Position numbers and translations under genes: made by a program. From Arabidopsis thaliana (Eukaryota > Streptophyta > Magnoliopsida > Brassicales > Brassicaceae): 64,000 nucleotides of DNA. The DNA lies in NCBI RefSeq assembly GCF_000001735.4, contig NC_003076.8, positions 24,741,835 to 24,805,834 of the forward strand, written 5' to 3'. Shown here piece after piece: positions 1-11,584 of this stretch (position 1 is the stretch's first letter; each line of letters starts with the position of its first letter). The notes under the pieces are model-generated. The model made no database searches. It had not been told where the DNA came from and saw only the letters and a program-made list of their open reading frames with translations.

Positions 1-795
1 CATTAAGGGGATGATAAGCTGTGAAATTAGAAGCTTAGGTCACAAATGAGATACTAAAAGAAGATGAAGGACCATTTTTGTGAAGAGAAAAACTTATTAC
101 ACGTGGCACCAACAGAATATTTATTACCGTCACAGTCCGTGACGGAGAGAATATCTGTGATTTGCAAAGGGAAGAAGACTTTCCTATTCAAAATTCAAAG
201 CCGACTTTTTTTTTACCTAAACAGCAATAATATCTTTTTTTCTCTGCTCCAGGGGGAAATTAAAAAAGTGGAACCTTTTCATCTCCTGGAGCGATCAATT
301 TCTTTTTCATCATATCGCTGACTCTCGTCTTCGTCGTCTTTGATCGTATCGAGGAATTGGGTTTAGTTCGATTCGATCATCAGCTATCTCAATTTTTCTG
401 GGGATTGTTCTAAAGGTTTGATGATCGGATTGCTTTTGTTCTATTTGTTCTTTTTGATTCTCGTATATGATTGATTAGAGAATATAGGATTAGGGTTTGT
501 GTTCCTTAAAAGTTATCTCCTTTTGGCAGTTAAAGACTTGGTTTTTATTCTTTGTCAAGAAATTCATTCCATGGTTGACGATGAAGTCAAGGTTTTGGTT
601 TTCTTTTGTGTTTCTTCTGTATCAATTGTATATGATTAGATTGAAGATGATTTCATGTGATGAAGTTGATTACAACGGATAATACCGCTTGTGAGGTTGT
701 ATCATAATTTGCTAAGAATAAGTATATATCTTCCCATTTGTTTCTTGATGCAAACAGGTTTCTAGTGACTTGTTTAAAGTGGTTGGTATTGGATA
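1..795 (+). promoter_or_regulatory. Upstream and 5' UTR region of the RhoGAP-like gene
   Basis: No protein gene is supported here. The pyrimidine-rich stretch around 280-420 looks like a 5' UTR leader. A plausible leader intron runs from AAAG/GTTTGATG near 415 to the acceptor CAAACAG near 760, just before the start codon at 796. Short open frames at 64 and 497 have no coding character. Confidence 0.4.
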
Positions 796-2752
796 ATGCC
801 TTCTCTCATCTCACAGCAATGGCAGGAGAGGACTAGTGGATTCTTTTCTTCATCAGGTTTGATAATTTCTATGCTAACCTCATTTCGTTTCTCTCTGTGA
901 GTGTTTATGGTGGAAAGCTTACTATGGAGTTACTGAATTAGGAACGAAGCTTAGGGAAGCAGGGCAGACTGCTGGTAGTTTTGTCGGGGAAGTTGCTAAG
1001 GATGCGAAAGTGAATGTTGCAGATGTTGCAGAAAGAGTTGGGTCGTTGTTTAAAAGCCGGTGGGCAATTCTTCAGCAGCCTGCAACTAGACATGCCGTGC
1101 AAGAACACCTCATAACAGCTGCTGCCACAACCGGGACTTTTGTCAGGAAGGGTATAACTGAGACAAAGGAAAAGGTTTCTGTTGGAAAGATCAAAGTGGA
1201 AGAGGTATTCTAGACACATAGCTTCTCGAAGTTACTCGACAAGAATGTATGTATCTCGTTTCATTCTTCTAACTTCTGACAGCTAAATTCTTTGTATCCA
1301 TGTTTTCTCTTTAGGCGGCCAAAAAGACTGCACAAAAGAGCAAGACCATTTTGACGGATATCGAAAGGTGGCAAAAGGTATTTGACTATTAGAGTCTGAA
1401 ATCTGATTGTATGCCGTTGATTTGAGTTTGGTCTCTAATATCTATTCTTTGTAATTCTGCAGGGAGTTGCCAGCTCAGATGGTAAGTTGATCGCAATATA
1501 TGGAGAGATTACAGTTTAAACGTTTGTTAATCGAAAATTCAATGGATTCTTTGATGTGGGGATACTTAATTATATTACCGTTCTTGAGATAACTATTAGT
1601 GATTGCGTGTCTGAAATGCTGTGACTTTCTCTGTATGACAAATGTTTTTGGCACTCAGTGTTTGGTGTTGCGATTGAGATCACTGTCCAGCGGCAGGAGT
1701 CAAGCAGGCCTATTCCTCTGATACTAGTTAAATGCGCAGATTATCTCATATTAACAGGTAATAATGTTTGGACCAATGGAGCAATAACACTTTTATTGCT
1801 CACACCTTCTCATATCGAGTTATCAATGTGATATTTTCCTCTTACCCAGGACTTAATTCACCGAACTTGTTCAAGGCCGAAGGAGATAGAAAGTTGATTC
1901 AACAATTGGTTTCTGCTTACAATCAAGGTAGCAAGATTTCTTTTCGACTCTTATGGCTCATGGAGAAATTGTCATTTAATTGAATCACTTGTTTGGCAGA
2001 TCCTAGGGCGTCAATACCTGAGGGTGTGAATCCAGTTGATGTCGCTGCACTCTTGAAATACTATCTTGCTAGCCTTCCGACACCACTAACTACTTTTGAG
2101 CTTTATAATGAAATCAAAGATGCACGGTCGAGCATACACAGAATGAGACAGTCACTCCAGAAGCTTTCCAATGTGAATTATAATACATTGGAGTTCATAA
2201 CAGCGCTATTGCTTCGTGTGAGCCAGAAATCACTTCTTAACAAAGTGGGAATAAGTTGTTATAACACTAATCTCTGATTCTAGATACTTAAGATGATCCT
2301 TTTTTCAGGAATCATATAAGTTATCTGAATATTGGGAATCATTTGTTTGCATTTTGCAGATGGATTCGCATAGCCTAGCTATGGAAATGGCTCCAGTGAT
2401 CATGTGGCGAGAAGACAACAGGCCTGAATCTTATCGGGAATACTGGAGACGCCCGTCAAGGAGTCCTAAGAAAAGTAACGACTTTGAAACTGCTACTCCA
2501 TGGGACTTGCTCTCAGGTAAACACAAAAACACTTGGCTCCTATACTCTTTGAAGCACAGTTTCATTACGATCATTCTTCTCTTTCATGGTTAATGGTTAT
2601 AAACAGATGAAGGAGAAGGTCCAGATGCATCCTCATCAATCCCTCTAGATGATATCGCACGAGTTGATTTTGGAGCGGTCGAGGTTGTCCAGTGCCTAAT
2701 TGAACACCACAATGCGATTTTCACTGATGCAGCCGAGACTGTATGGAGGTGA
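796..2752 (+). CDS. RhoGAP domain-like protein (At5g61530 type)
   Basis: Nine exons: 796-856, 942-1204, 1315-1377, 1463-1481, 1659-1757, 1850-1927, 2000-2244, 2360-2516, 2607-2752, giving 376 aa. The frame stays open across GT-AG junctions. Residues about 20-120 are a polar Ala/Lys-rich helical region. Residues about 140-260 resemble a RhoGAP fold, with the signature region NLFKAEG followed by VAALLKYYLASLPTPLTTF, which matches the conserved LKxFLRxLPEPL helix. Known RhoGAPs speed GTP hydrolysis on Rho/ROP GTPases through an arginine finger in the GxFR motif. Here that position is lysine (codon 1873-1875), and the second helper arginine in the LKxFLR helix is alanine. Catalysis is therefore doubtful and a binding or scaffold role is possible. 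The fold assignment is fairly secure; the function is inferred. Confidence 0.85.
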
Positions 2753-3159
2753 AACCACCACAGTTAACCAATATTGATCTGGTTACAAGAACATATGCAT
2801 TTTGATCTGGATGATGATTGACTAGTGGTTTCAGTAAATAAGATGTTGTTTCATATTTGGTTCTTCTGTAACAATTTTTAGACTTTAGAACTCTGATGAT
2901 TAAAAGATAAGTTTTTCTTATAAGAAAATCAAGAATTCGGATTGTTTCCCAATCATATAAAGCAACAACCGGATGTGACCGCAATTCGTTAAAACTCTTA
3001 TCCAATCGGGTTATCGAAATCGAAATGAAACCAAACCGATTTAACCGAACCGTATTGACTCATGAGCAGACCAATTGACCTTAGAGTCAAACAGAGCAAA
3101 GCAGAGCAGAGCACAGACATACAAATTTCCATTTTTGTAGCTTCTTCGAGCTCACAGCC
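2753..3159. other. Intergenic spacer, RhoGAP 3' end to asparaginase promoter
   Basis: Holds the 3' UTR of the upstream gene and the short promoter and leader of the next gene, both on plus. No TATA box, RNA gene or further coding frame is convincing. Open frames on the minus strand are antisense to the leader and look non-coding. Confidence 0.4.
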
Positions 3160-5308
3160 ATGGCGAGAAGCGATGTTTTGATTTTTGTTTCTACTCTTCT
3201 TCTGTTTCTGTCTCTGCTTACGGTAAGCGCTCGAAATAGTTCTATCTTTTTTCTCTGAAAGTCTCAAGTCGAATGGAACTGGGAAATAAAAATCGGATCT
3301 TTAATCATTTTAAGTGACACCAGATTAAAAGCGTTTTGGGTTTCTACTTCTTGGTCGAGATCTCTCTCTGATTTTCGAGATTGGGACACCAGATTTTGCC
3401 AAATTTGAGTGCTTTTCATATTTTGGATATATATTGCTTGTAGAGATTGAATCCTTAGATGTTGGTTGGAGTTGGATATACTTTAATGAACTAACTTTTG
3501 GGTACTGATTTATGTATTTCTATGCTCAAATGCCAAATCATCTAAATTCGTATTTAAACCTGCTTAGGGACTTGACAATTCTCATAGCACAAACTGTTTT
3601 TTTTATGAATGTGGGTTGGTTTCAGGTAGCTGATGCGGAATTGGTGAAATCTGACAAGTTTCCGGTAGTGGTGAGTACTTGGCCTTTCCTTGAAGCTGTT
3701 AGAGCTGCTTGGAGAGCAGTTGATAATGGGAGCTCTGCAGTGGAAGCTGTTGTTGAAGGTTGTTCTGCTTGTGAAGAACTTCGTTGTGACGGTACAGGTC
3801 GGCTTTTTGGTCCGATAATTTGAATTTACTTCTTTAATGTTACTACTTCTGAAAGTGAGAGTTTTCTTTGTTGGTATTGATAGTTGGGCCTGGAGGAAGT
3901 CCGGATGAGAATGGTGAGACCATGATTGATGCTTTAGTCATGGATGGGGTAACAAATCATCAGTACCCTCCGTTTTATAAAGCCCCATTTGCATTAAGAT
4001 CTTGAAGAATGACTCTTCATTTGGGTTATTCTAAGGACATTCTTAGGTGACTATGGAGGTTGGAGCTGTTGCTGCAATGCGGTATGTTAAAGACGGTATA
4101 AGAGCTGCACATCTAGTGATGAAATACTCTCAACACACGTTGCTTGCCGGAGAAGGAGCATCAGCATTTGCAATCTCCATGGGTCTCCCCGGACCCATGA
4201 ACCTAAGCTCCCCTGAATCTGTAAAGAAGTGGTCGGACTGGAAAGAGAATCAGTGTCAACCCAATTTCAGGAAGAATGTAGTCCCCGCAAATGACTGTGG
4301 ACCTTACAAGCCAAACAATAGTGCTATGAATGTTTTTGTAGACAAAAGCACTGAATCTTGCGAGATGGGGGCGATTGAGTATAAACCTCCTCTTGTTGGT
4401 CCTCACAATCACGATACGATATCGATGGCTGTCATTGACAGAGTAAGATGGGTTTAGTTATATTCTCTATACATTTTTGTTGCAAGGACGAGAGAAACTG
4501 AGTGTGCTCTTTCAATAGATGGGGCATATAGCTGTTGGGACATCGACCAATGGAGCCACATATAAAATTCCTGGAAGGTAATGCCATTAAAACCGAGCAT
4601 TATCTCTGACCTAAACCGAACCTATCTATCTCACATGCCTCCTGAATCCTGATTGTTCAAAATGTGCAAGGAATATGCTCAAAATGGATTTCCATGTGTT
4701 ATCAATATAGATTACTTAATCCATATTTCATGTAAAGATTTAAAAAACTTTCAAACCTTGATTGTTAAAAACAGGGTTGGTGATGGGCCTATCGTCGGTT
4801 CATCAGCCTACGCTGATGATGAAGTAGGTGGATGTGGTGCAACTGGAGATGGTGACACCATGATGCGCTTCCTCCCTTGGTAATTACCCAATCTCCTTGA
4901 ACAATTTTGTGTTTTGTTTCTATCTCAATGCATTCTACCGACCTAGACAGGTCTTTCTCAGTGGTCACCAATGAATCTTGCCTTATTTTTGCGGCGCTAA
5001 AATTGAATATTGAGCATGTAAAAGTGAAAGGGTTATTATGTTTTATCATGTGTTAAAGCAAACTTCTTCTTCTTGGTTGGGGTTTTAGTTACCAAGTTGT
5101 GGAGAGCATGAGACAAGGAATGAAACCAGAAGAAGCTGCTAAAGATGCAATCTCGAGAATCGCAAGGAAGTTTCCAGATTTCGTGGGAGCAGTTGTGGCT
5201 GTTGACAAGAACGGATCTCACGCAGGAGCTTGCTATGGCTGGACGTTTCAGTACTCAGTCCAAAACCCTGACATGAACGATGTTCAAGTCTTTACAGTTC
5301 TTCCATGA
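3160..5308 (+). CDS. Ntn-hydrolase: glycosylasparaginase/isoaspartyl peptidase family
   Basis: Seven exons: 3160-3222, 3626-3791, 3884-3948, 4047-4442, 4519-4577, 4775-4879, 5089-5308, giving 357 aa. The first exon encodes a hydrophobic signal-peptide-like stretch ([14 protein letters not shown]), suggesting entry to the secretory or vacuolar route. The family makes a precursor that cleaves itself before a threonine, freeing the N-terminal nucleophile of the beta subunit. That site is visible as [12 protein letters not shown] near residue 220, with HD/T the expected cleavage point. The substrate loop [19 protein letters not shown] and the [11 protein letters not shown] segment that follow are typical. 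It should hydrolyse N4-glycosyl-asparagine or isoaspartyl/asparagine amide bonds. The signal peptide and sequence favour the aspartylglucosaminidase-like branch. Start chosen as the first ATG before the signal peptide. Confidence 0.9.
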
Positions 5309-6490
5309 AACAGGTAAATTATATCTACTATTAGTCCTATAGAATTAGTAATTTATTTTGTTGGCATCAAATATAGACTACTTATGTACTTATCTTATCA
5401 AGTTAAATCTCTTGAAATTTGGTTATAGGATCATAGGATTGAAGGTGTCTAAAAGTGATTGTAGTAACAACAATGAAACGGCAAGAAGTTCATGTCTGGA
5501 AATACGGAATGGCAAGCTCGTTTGGAGTATTCTAAAATATTGTTTTGCTTTTATAAAAAAAAAGGATTTTCGGATTTGTCTGAATTGATCAGACAAAGAG
5601 ACTAGATGATTTTTTTTTTTTTCTGTAAACATGAACATAGTTGACTTTCTGTAATTTTAGTGATTGAGAATATAACAGTTTTTTTGTGAAAACACGAGCA
5701 CATAAAATTAGGAGAATTCCTTGGTATATCCTCGACGACTCTATATCTAGCTATTTAATTATTAAAGAATGATAGGAAAAATATAATATACAAAGTTATA
5801 TAACTTTTGTTTCTATTATTATAAAGTTTAGTAAGAAAATTGTATAAAAGAGAAGACGTGACAAAAACGAGGAGCAAGTCATGCAGCCAACTAAATCCTA
5901 AGTTTAGACATAATTTCAAGCTTCATCCTAAATATGTAATCATATGCTAACAGTGAATCAAAGCGAAAACAATTCTCAAGCCTTTATTGAATATTTATTT
6001 GTTTGACTTCGTTTTTTAAAGCGAAAACTGCAACCTGAGGGATATACCTACGTAGATCCTAAAGAAATAAAACAGAGAAAGTCTGTATTATTGTTTCAAT
6101 GTATGAAGAAAAAGTATTAAAATTTTATCAAAGAAAAGAAAAAAATAAAATGATTTAGTGAGCTGACTATGTATATAATGAGGTTGTGGCGGCAACAACG
6201 TGCTTGCTTGTGTCCTAATCCTTCTCTCTCCGTCAATAATTTCATCTCAAGAAAATGTCCTAAGATCACCAAACCAAACCAAACTTAGGGTTCTTCTTTG
6301 TTCTCTGCTTCAACAGAACTACAGGGTAAGCTCTGTTATGTCTGAAGCTCCATTAGTCTGTTATATTTACATCTAAATTCTTCTCAATTAGCCCTCAAAA
6401 ACTCCATCTCAGACTCTTATTTCTGCAAATTTTACATTTCCATCTTCTTGCAGGAGTTTGAAACTCTGTTTTTAAGTTTCAGATTAAACA
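5309..6490. other. Intergenic spacer upstream of PUB52
   Basis: AT-rich spacer with the asparaginase 3' UTR on the left. On the right is a likely PUB52 5' leader: a CT-rich leader from about 6220, with a possible leader intron starting at CAGGGTAAGC near 6325 and ending at the TTGCAG acceptor near 6453. No other gene is supported. Confidence 0.35.
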
Positions 6491-9400
6491 ATGGAAGAGA
6501 AAAAAGTAGTAAGAGCGTTAAGCGAACACCTATCACTACCTCCTCCACCATCTCCTTCTGTAGCGGTAGCCATCAACGGGAAGAAGAAGAGCAAATACGT
6601 CGTTTTTTGGGCTCTTGAGAAGTTTATACCTGAAGGTTTCACTGATTTCAAATTGCTCTATGTTCGTCCTCCTGTCTCTTACATCCCTACCCCAAGTAAG
6701 TTGTGACTTAAAAAGATTCATAATCTTATAATTTATGCAAAAGATCTAGGTTTTGGGTACAAAGATCGAGTTTTATTTTGGGTACGGTTCGATTTCAGTG
6801 GGGATTGCGGTAGCGGTATCAGAGCTTAGAGAGGATGTAGTATCAGCTTACAAACAAGAACTGGATTGGAGCGCAAACGAGATGCTTCGTCCTTACAAGA
6901 AAATGTTTGAAAGGAGAAAGGTTCTATCTCTAGAACTAAATCTTAATCTCTCTTTGTTTTTTTTGTTCTGTTTTCCCAAATTCTGAAAATGTACCATATT
7001 GAACCAAAACAAAGGTGCAAGTAGAGGTTTTGTTGCTGGATTCACTTGAGCCTGCAGCCGCGATAGCGGAAGAGATTGCTGGAACTGGAGTCACAAAACT
7101 GGTAATAGGAATGTCTCTCCGCGGATTCTTTTCAAGAAAGATCGATATGTCTTCTTTGATCGCAACAGCTGTTCCGAGATTCTGCACTGTCTATGTGATC
7201 TCGAAGGGGAAACTAGCTTCCGTGCGTCCTTCTGAGTCAGACGCTAGCGGAAGCATAAGATTCGAGAGAAGCAGTTCCACAAGTGGCTCCACTGATAGTC
7301 CTAGACTCCCTCCTGGTAAAATTTAACATCAAGTAAACTGAATTTGAGTCTTTTACATGTCGGTTTTCTGACTTGCAAAACTTGAAAAACAGAGTACCAA
7401 GACTTTCTCTCCGCTGTTTCGGAAGCACAATCCCGAGTCTCTCCTTTTTCTCCTGCTCTGAAACATTCGATGGGAAGCAACGCAGTGGCTCAGATGGATA
7501 CGAGTTCGAGCGGGACGGACCAAGAGGAAGTATCTACGGGGAGAGGGATGGAGATTGTCCATAGCGGTATTGAAGGAAAGAAGAATAAGGATGAGAGCTT
7601 TAGCGCTTCGTTCCCAATGGGTACAGAGGCTTACAACTCGATGAGCTGGACGTCTAAATGGAGAGATCACGAGGATAGGAGAGAGATGAGGAGCTCTTCT
7701 TCGAGTAACAACCACGATCTAGTCAATATGGACTGGGGTGCCGTGGTTCCTGAGAACTATTCTTGGGTTTCTCATACTGCCTCTCACATGTCTGATGGAC
7801 TCCTCAGTGTCCATTCTATTACCGATAATCAGGTATCATTCTTGATTATTTGTCATTGATGCTGTCTTATGCAGAGAAAACAGAACGGCTTTGTTCATTT
7901 CTCTGTCTTATCCATATGCTTTGGTTCGAAGCTGAAATTGGATCTAATTGTGTAGGTGAATCTGAACTTTGAGATAGAGAAACTGAGAGCGGAGCTGAAG
8001 CATGTTCAGGAGATGTATGCCATGGCTCAAACCGAGACTGTTGGTGCTTCAAAAAAGGTTTAATAAAGGTCTTGAACCACATAGACCGTGGCGTTTTTAT
8101 TTTTGTTAACATTTGTTTGTTCTTGCTTTTGTTTTTTGTTGCAGCTGACTGAGCTAAACCAGAGGCGGTTCGAGGAATCCGAGAAGCTTGTGGAACTGAA
8201 GGAAAAAGAAGAAGTAGCAAAAGATACAGCTTCAAAGGAGAAGCAAAGGTACGAAGAGGCGATGAAGGAAGCAGAGAAGGTTAAAGAACTCATGATGAAA
8301 GAGGCTTTACATAGAAGAGAAGCTGAGTTCAAAGCAGAGCGCGATGCTAGAGAGAAAGATAAGCTCCAGGCTTCTCTCGTCTCTCCCGGGGTCCAATACC
8401 AACATTATACCTGGGAGGAAATCGCAGCCGCAACTTCTGACTTCGCAGAAAATCTCAAGATTGGAATCGGAGCCTATGGATCAGTCTACAAATGTAATCT
8501 ACATCACACGACCGGTGCTGTCAAGGTCCTTCACGCTGGAGAAACTCAGCTCTCGAAACAGTTTGATCAAGAGGTTAGAATATCCCTACCAAACCCAGCA
8601 AAAAATTTGCCATTCTGAGAGTTTTCAGTTACTTCAAGTTAATTTCGCAATTAGAGTTCAAATGGTTTTATTTTATCTCTGTTTTAACAGCTTGAGATCT
8701 TAAGCAAAATTCGACATCCTCACTTAGTCCTCCTACTAGGGGCGTGTCCCGAACGCGGCTGCCTTGTCTACGAGTACATGGACAACGGAAGCTTAGATGA
8801 CCGGTTGATGCTAGTCAACGACACACCACCGATCCCTTGGTTTGAGCGTTTCAGGATCGCTTTAGAAGTCGCTTCAGCGCTTGTATTCCTCCACAAATCC
8901 AAGCCTAGACCAATCATTCACCGTGACCTCAAACCAGGAAACATCTTGCTTGACCACAACTTCGTCAGCAAACTCGGCGATGTTGGTCTCTCAACAATGG
9001 TTAACCAAGACGATGTTTCATCTAGAACTATCTTCAAGCAAACCAGTCCCGTGGGCACGCTCTGTTACATTGACCCTGAGTATCAGCGAACCGGGATTAT
9101 CTCACCTAAATCGGATGTGTACTCCCTCGGAGTTGTGATTCTGCAGCTAATAACCGCGAAACCCGCCATAGCGATTACTCATATGGTGGAAGAAGCTATC
9201 GGAGACGATGCTGAATTTATGGCAATCTTGGATAAGAAAGCTGGGTCTTGGCCCATCAGTGATACTCGTGAGTTAGCCGCTTTGGGACTGTGTTGTACAG
9301 AAATGAGACGCAGAGACAGACCGGATCTTAAAGATCAAATCATCCCGGCTTTGGAACGGCTCAGGAAAGTCGCCGACAAAGCTCAAAACTTGCTTTCGAG

Positions 9401-9724
9401 AACTCCGTCTGGTCCTCCATCTCATTTCATTTGCCCACTTTTGAAGGTTCAAAATAAGCCCTAAAACCATGATTACTTGTTACACAAGAAACCTTGTTTC
9501 CTCATTGATTTTAACCTAATTATATTTGGTGTTGGCAACAGGGAGTAATGAACGAGCCGTGCGTGGCTGCGGATGGGTACACGTACGATCGGGAAGCTAT
9601 AGAGGAATGGCTGAGACAGAAAGATACATCACCGGTGACGAATCTTCCATTGCCTAACAAGAACCTTATTGCTAATTACACTCTTTACTCAGCAATCATG
9701 GAGTGGAAATCTAATAAACGGTAG
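6491..9724 (+). CDS. PUB52: USP / coiled-coil / protein kinase / U-box protein (PUB52, At5g61550)
   Basis: Eight exons: 6491-6695, 6799-6920, 7015-7315, 7393-7832, 7956-8057, 8145-8573, 8691-9446, 9542-9724, giving 845 aa. The order is an N-terminal universal-stress-protein-like domain (VAVAINGKKKSKYVVFWALE onward), a Ser-rich linker, a Glu/Lys-rich coiled coil, a receptor-like cytoplasmic kinase domain, then a C-terminal U-box. The kinase shows the glycine loop IGIGAYGSVYK, the AVKVLH lysine and HRDLKPGN, but DVG replaces DFG (codons 8979-8987). The U-box (VMNEPCVAADGYTYDREAI) binds E2 enzymes, so the protein is probably a ubiquitin E3 ligase coupled to a kinase module. It is the tandem paralogue of the gene at 11.6 kb, with matching exon phases. 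The PUB number is from memory. Confidence 0.93.
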
Positions 9725-11584
9725 AGAGAAACAGATTCCAGAAAAATTACAATCGGTTCTATCAATGTGTTTACTCTAATATGTTTTTTTTTTGTGTGTT
9801 TTTCTCTGTTCCGAGGATTCCTCATTTGTCTGATGACATGCACAATTACAACAATATATATAGAGAGAAATGTCTTTCGATATAAGTTTATTTTGTTTCT
9901 ATTGGTAAAAATGTAACTTTAGTTTGAACTTCCCCAAAGAAAAATTCTTGGCTTATCATCCAATCCAGTAATTGATTTGTCATTCTATATAGTCCAAATA
10001 TAATTATTAATCTCTAGAATGAATGTAGATTTTGGACCATCCATTAGATAAAATCCTTACCTATTGTCAATTTGTCATGTCTCAAACACGTCCACAAGTT
10101 AAGGCCAATAAGTTCCACATACAAATCAATGATAAAGTTAATACTGTACTTATCAAAGGCATAATTTGTGTGTTTTCTTCTCAATAACATCCGCATCTCA
10201 GAGATAACTATCACCTGTTATTTTGTCCAAACATTAAATGACCTCTACTCTCAACCCATTTAATGCACATAATAAATGCTAAAAAGTACACCTGTGTGAT
10301 CCAATAAATTAATAATATTTCTCTGTTTCATAATACTAGTATTTCATAACTTTAAAGAAATTTACATAAGTTAATACAAGTATGAACAATGAAGTATGTC
10401 AATGTTAAAACAGTGAACATATCCATCCGTACTTGTTGAGTTACAAAAGCTTGATGCTTAAAGTACCACAAGGTCAAGGTTTAATTTGTCTTGTCTAGTT
10501 GTCTATAGAGCTTCGAGTATTGTTGTTGCGGAGAGATCCAAGCTGAAAGTGACCGGGAGGTGCCGATGTAGAGAGGTCTAAAATAGAAGCTTTCATATCG
10601 ATAGTTTCTTCCACTTATCGAAAAGAGAAATCCTCTCCTGTAAATCGAAAAGAATCTTTAGAGTTGACTAAACTTTTGTTTACTTTACCTATTCACATAA
10701 CTTGAAATTTATTAGTCAAAAGTTTAGAAGAAAAAACAAAAAAATTCGCAAAAGAAAAACACGATAATATAGCTGAACAAGAAAATCAAAAACAAAATTG
10801 TATTTTGGCAGAAAATGAAACCTATATTCATTCATAAGGGAAGGGAAACAGCCCAAAAATTGAAAAGTCAACAAAATTGAATAAAGAACAAGTTGGTAGT
10901 CCGACAAAAGCCCAGTTGTTCTGACTTTCAACGTCATCAAAACTAAGGAAACTACCGGAAAAGACATCACATATTCACACGAACTCTTCTAGACTTTTTT
11001 GACATTTTCATTTCTCTCATCGTTTTCTTTTTTATCATTACTTCTTTGAATCTTTGGTTATAACCATTAAAGAATTCAACTGGTATGCGCATAAATTTCC
11101 GCATAACTCCATTAATATAATCAGGAGACCAATTCACTGGACTCAAATTTGATTCGTCTTCTTCTTCTCTCTCTCTCTCCATTTGTCAAGAAGCTGTTGA
11201 ATCATCGTCCCCCACGAGTTTTGGAAAAAGCTTGCAAGTCAAATATCAATAGGTACTCTATCTTCAACTCTGATGATTGATCATAGCCGTTCAATTGGCT
11301 AACAAGATCTTTTATCTTTTGAGTATTTTGTTATCTAAATTATAATATTATCCATTAAGGTTTCAACTTGTTTTGTTTTGTTTTGCCCAGAAAATGTCTC
11401 TGTAACTTACATTTAATTAAACTTAAAAACCAGACCAATTCATGACTCTCTCTCTCTTCTTCTCTCTGTTTTGTCTCTTTAAGCACGACTAGAGATTAAG
11501 GAAACAAAAGCTTGAACCTTTGTAGTCAAAATCATCAGGTATATATATCTTCAAAAATCTCTCTATAGTTTCAACAAAACCCTG
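9725..11584. other. Intergenic spacer between the U-box kinase paralogues
   Basis: AT-rich. Two stretches have faint coding character on minus. One, at 10495-10605, reads as a C-terminal-like peptide with the segment APPGHFQLGSLRNNN. The other is an open frame at 10967-11182 with a segment like VNWSPDYINGVMRKF. I recognise neither family. The right end carries a CT-rich leader of the next gene, with a probable leader intron near 11250-11390. Confidence 0.3.
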
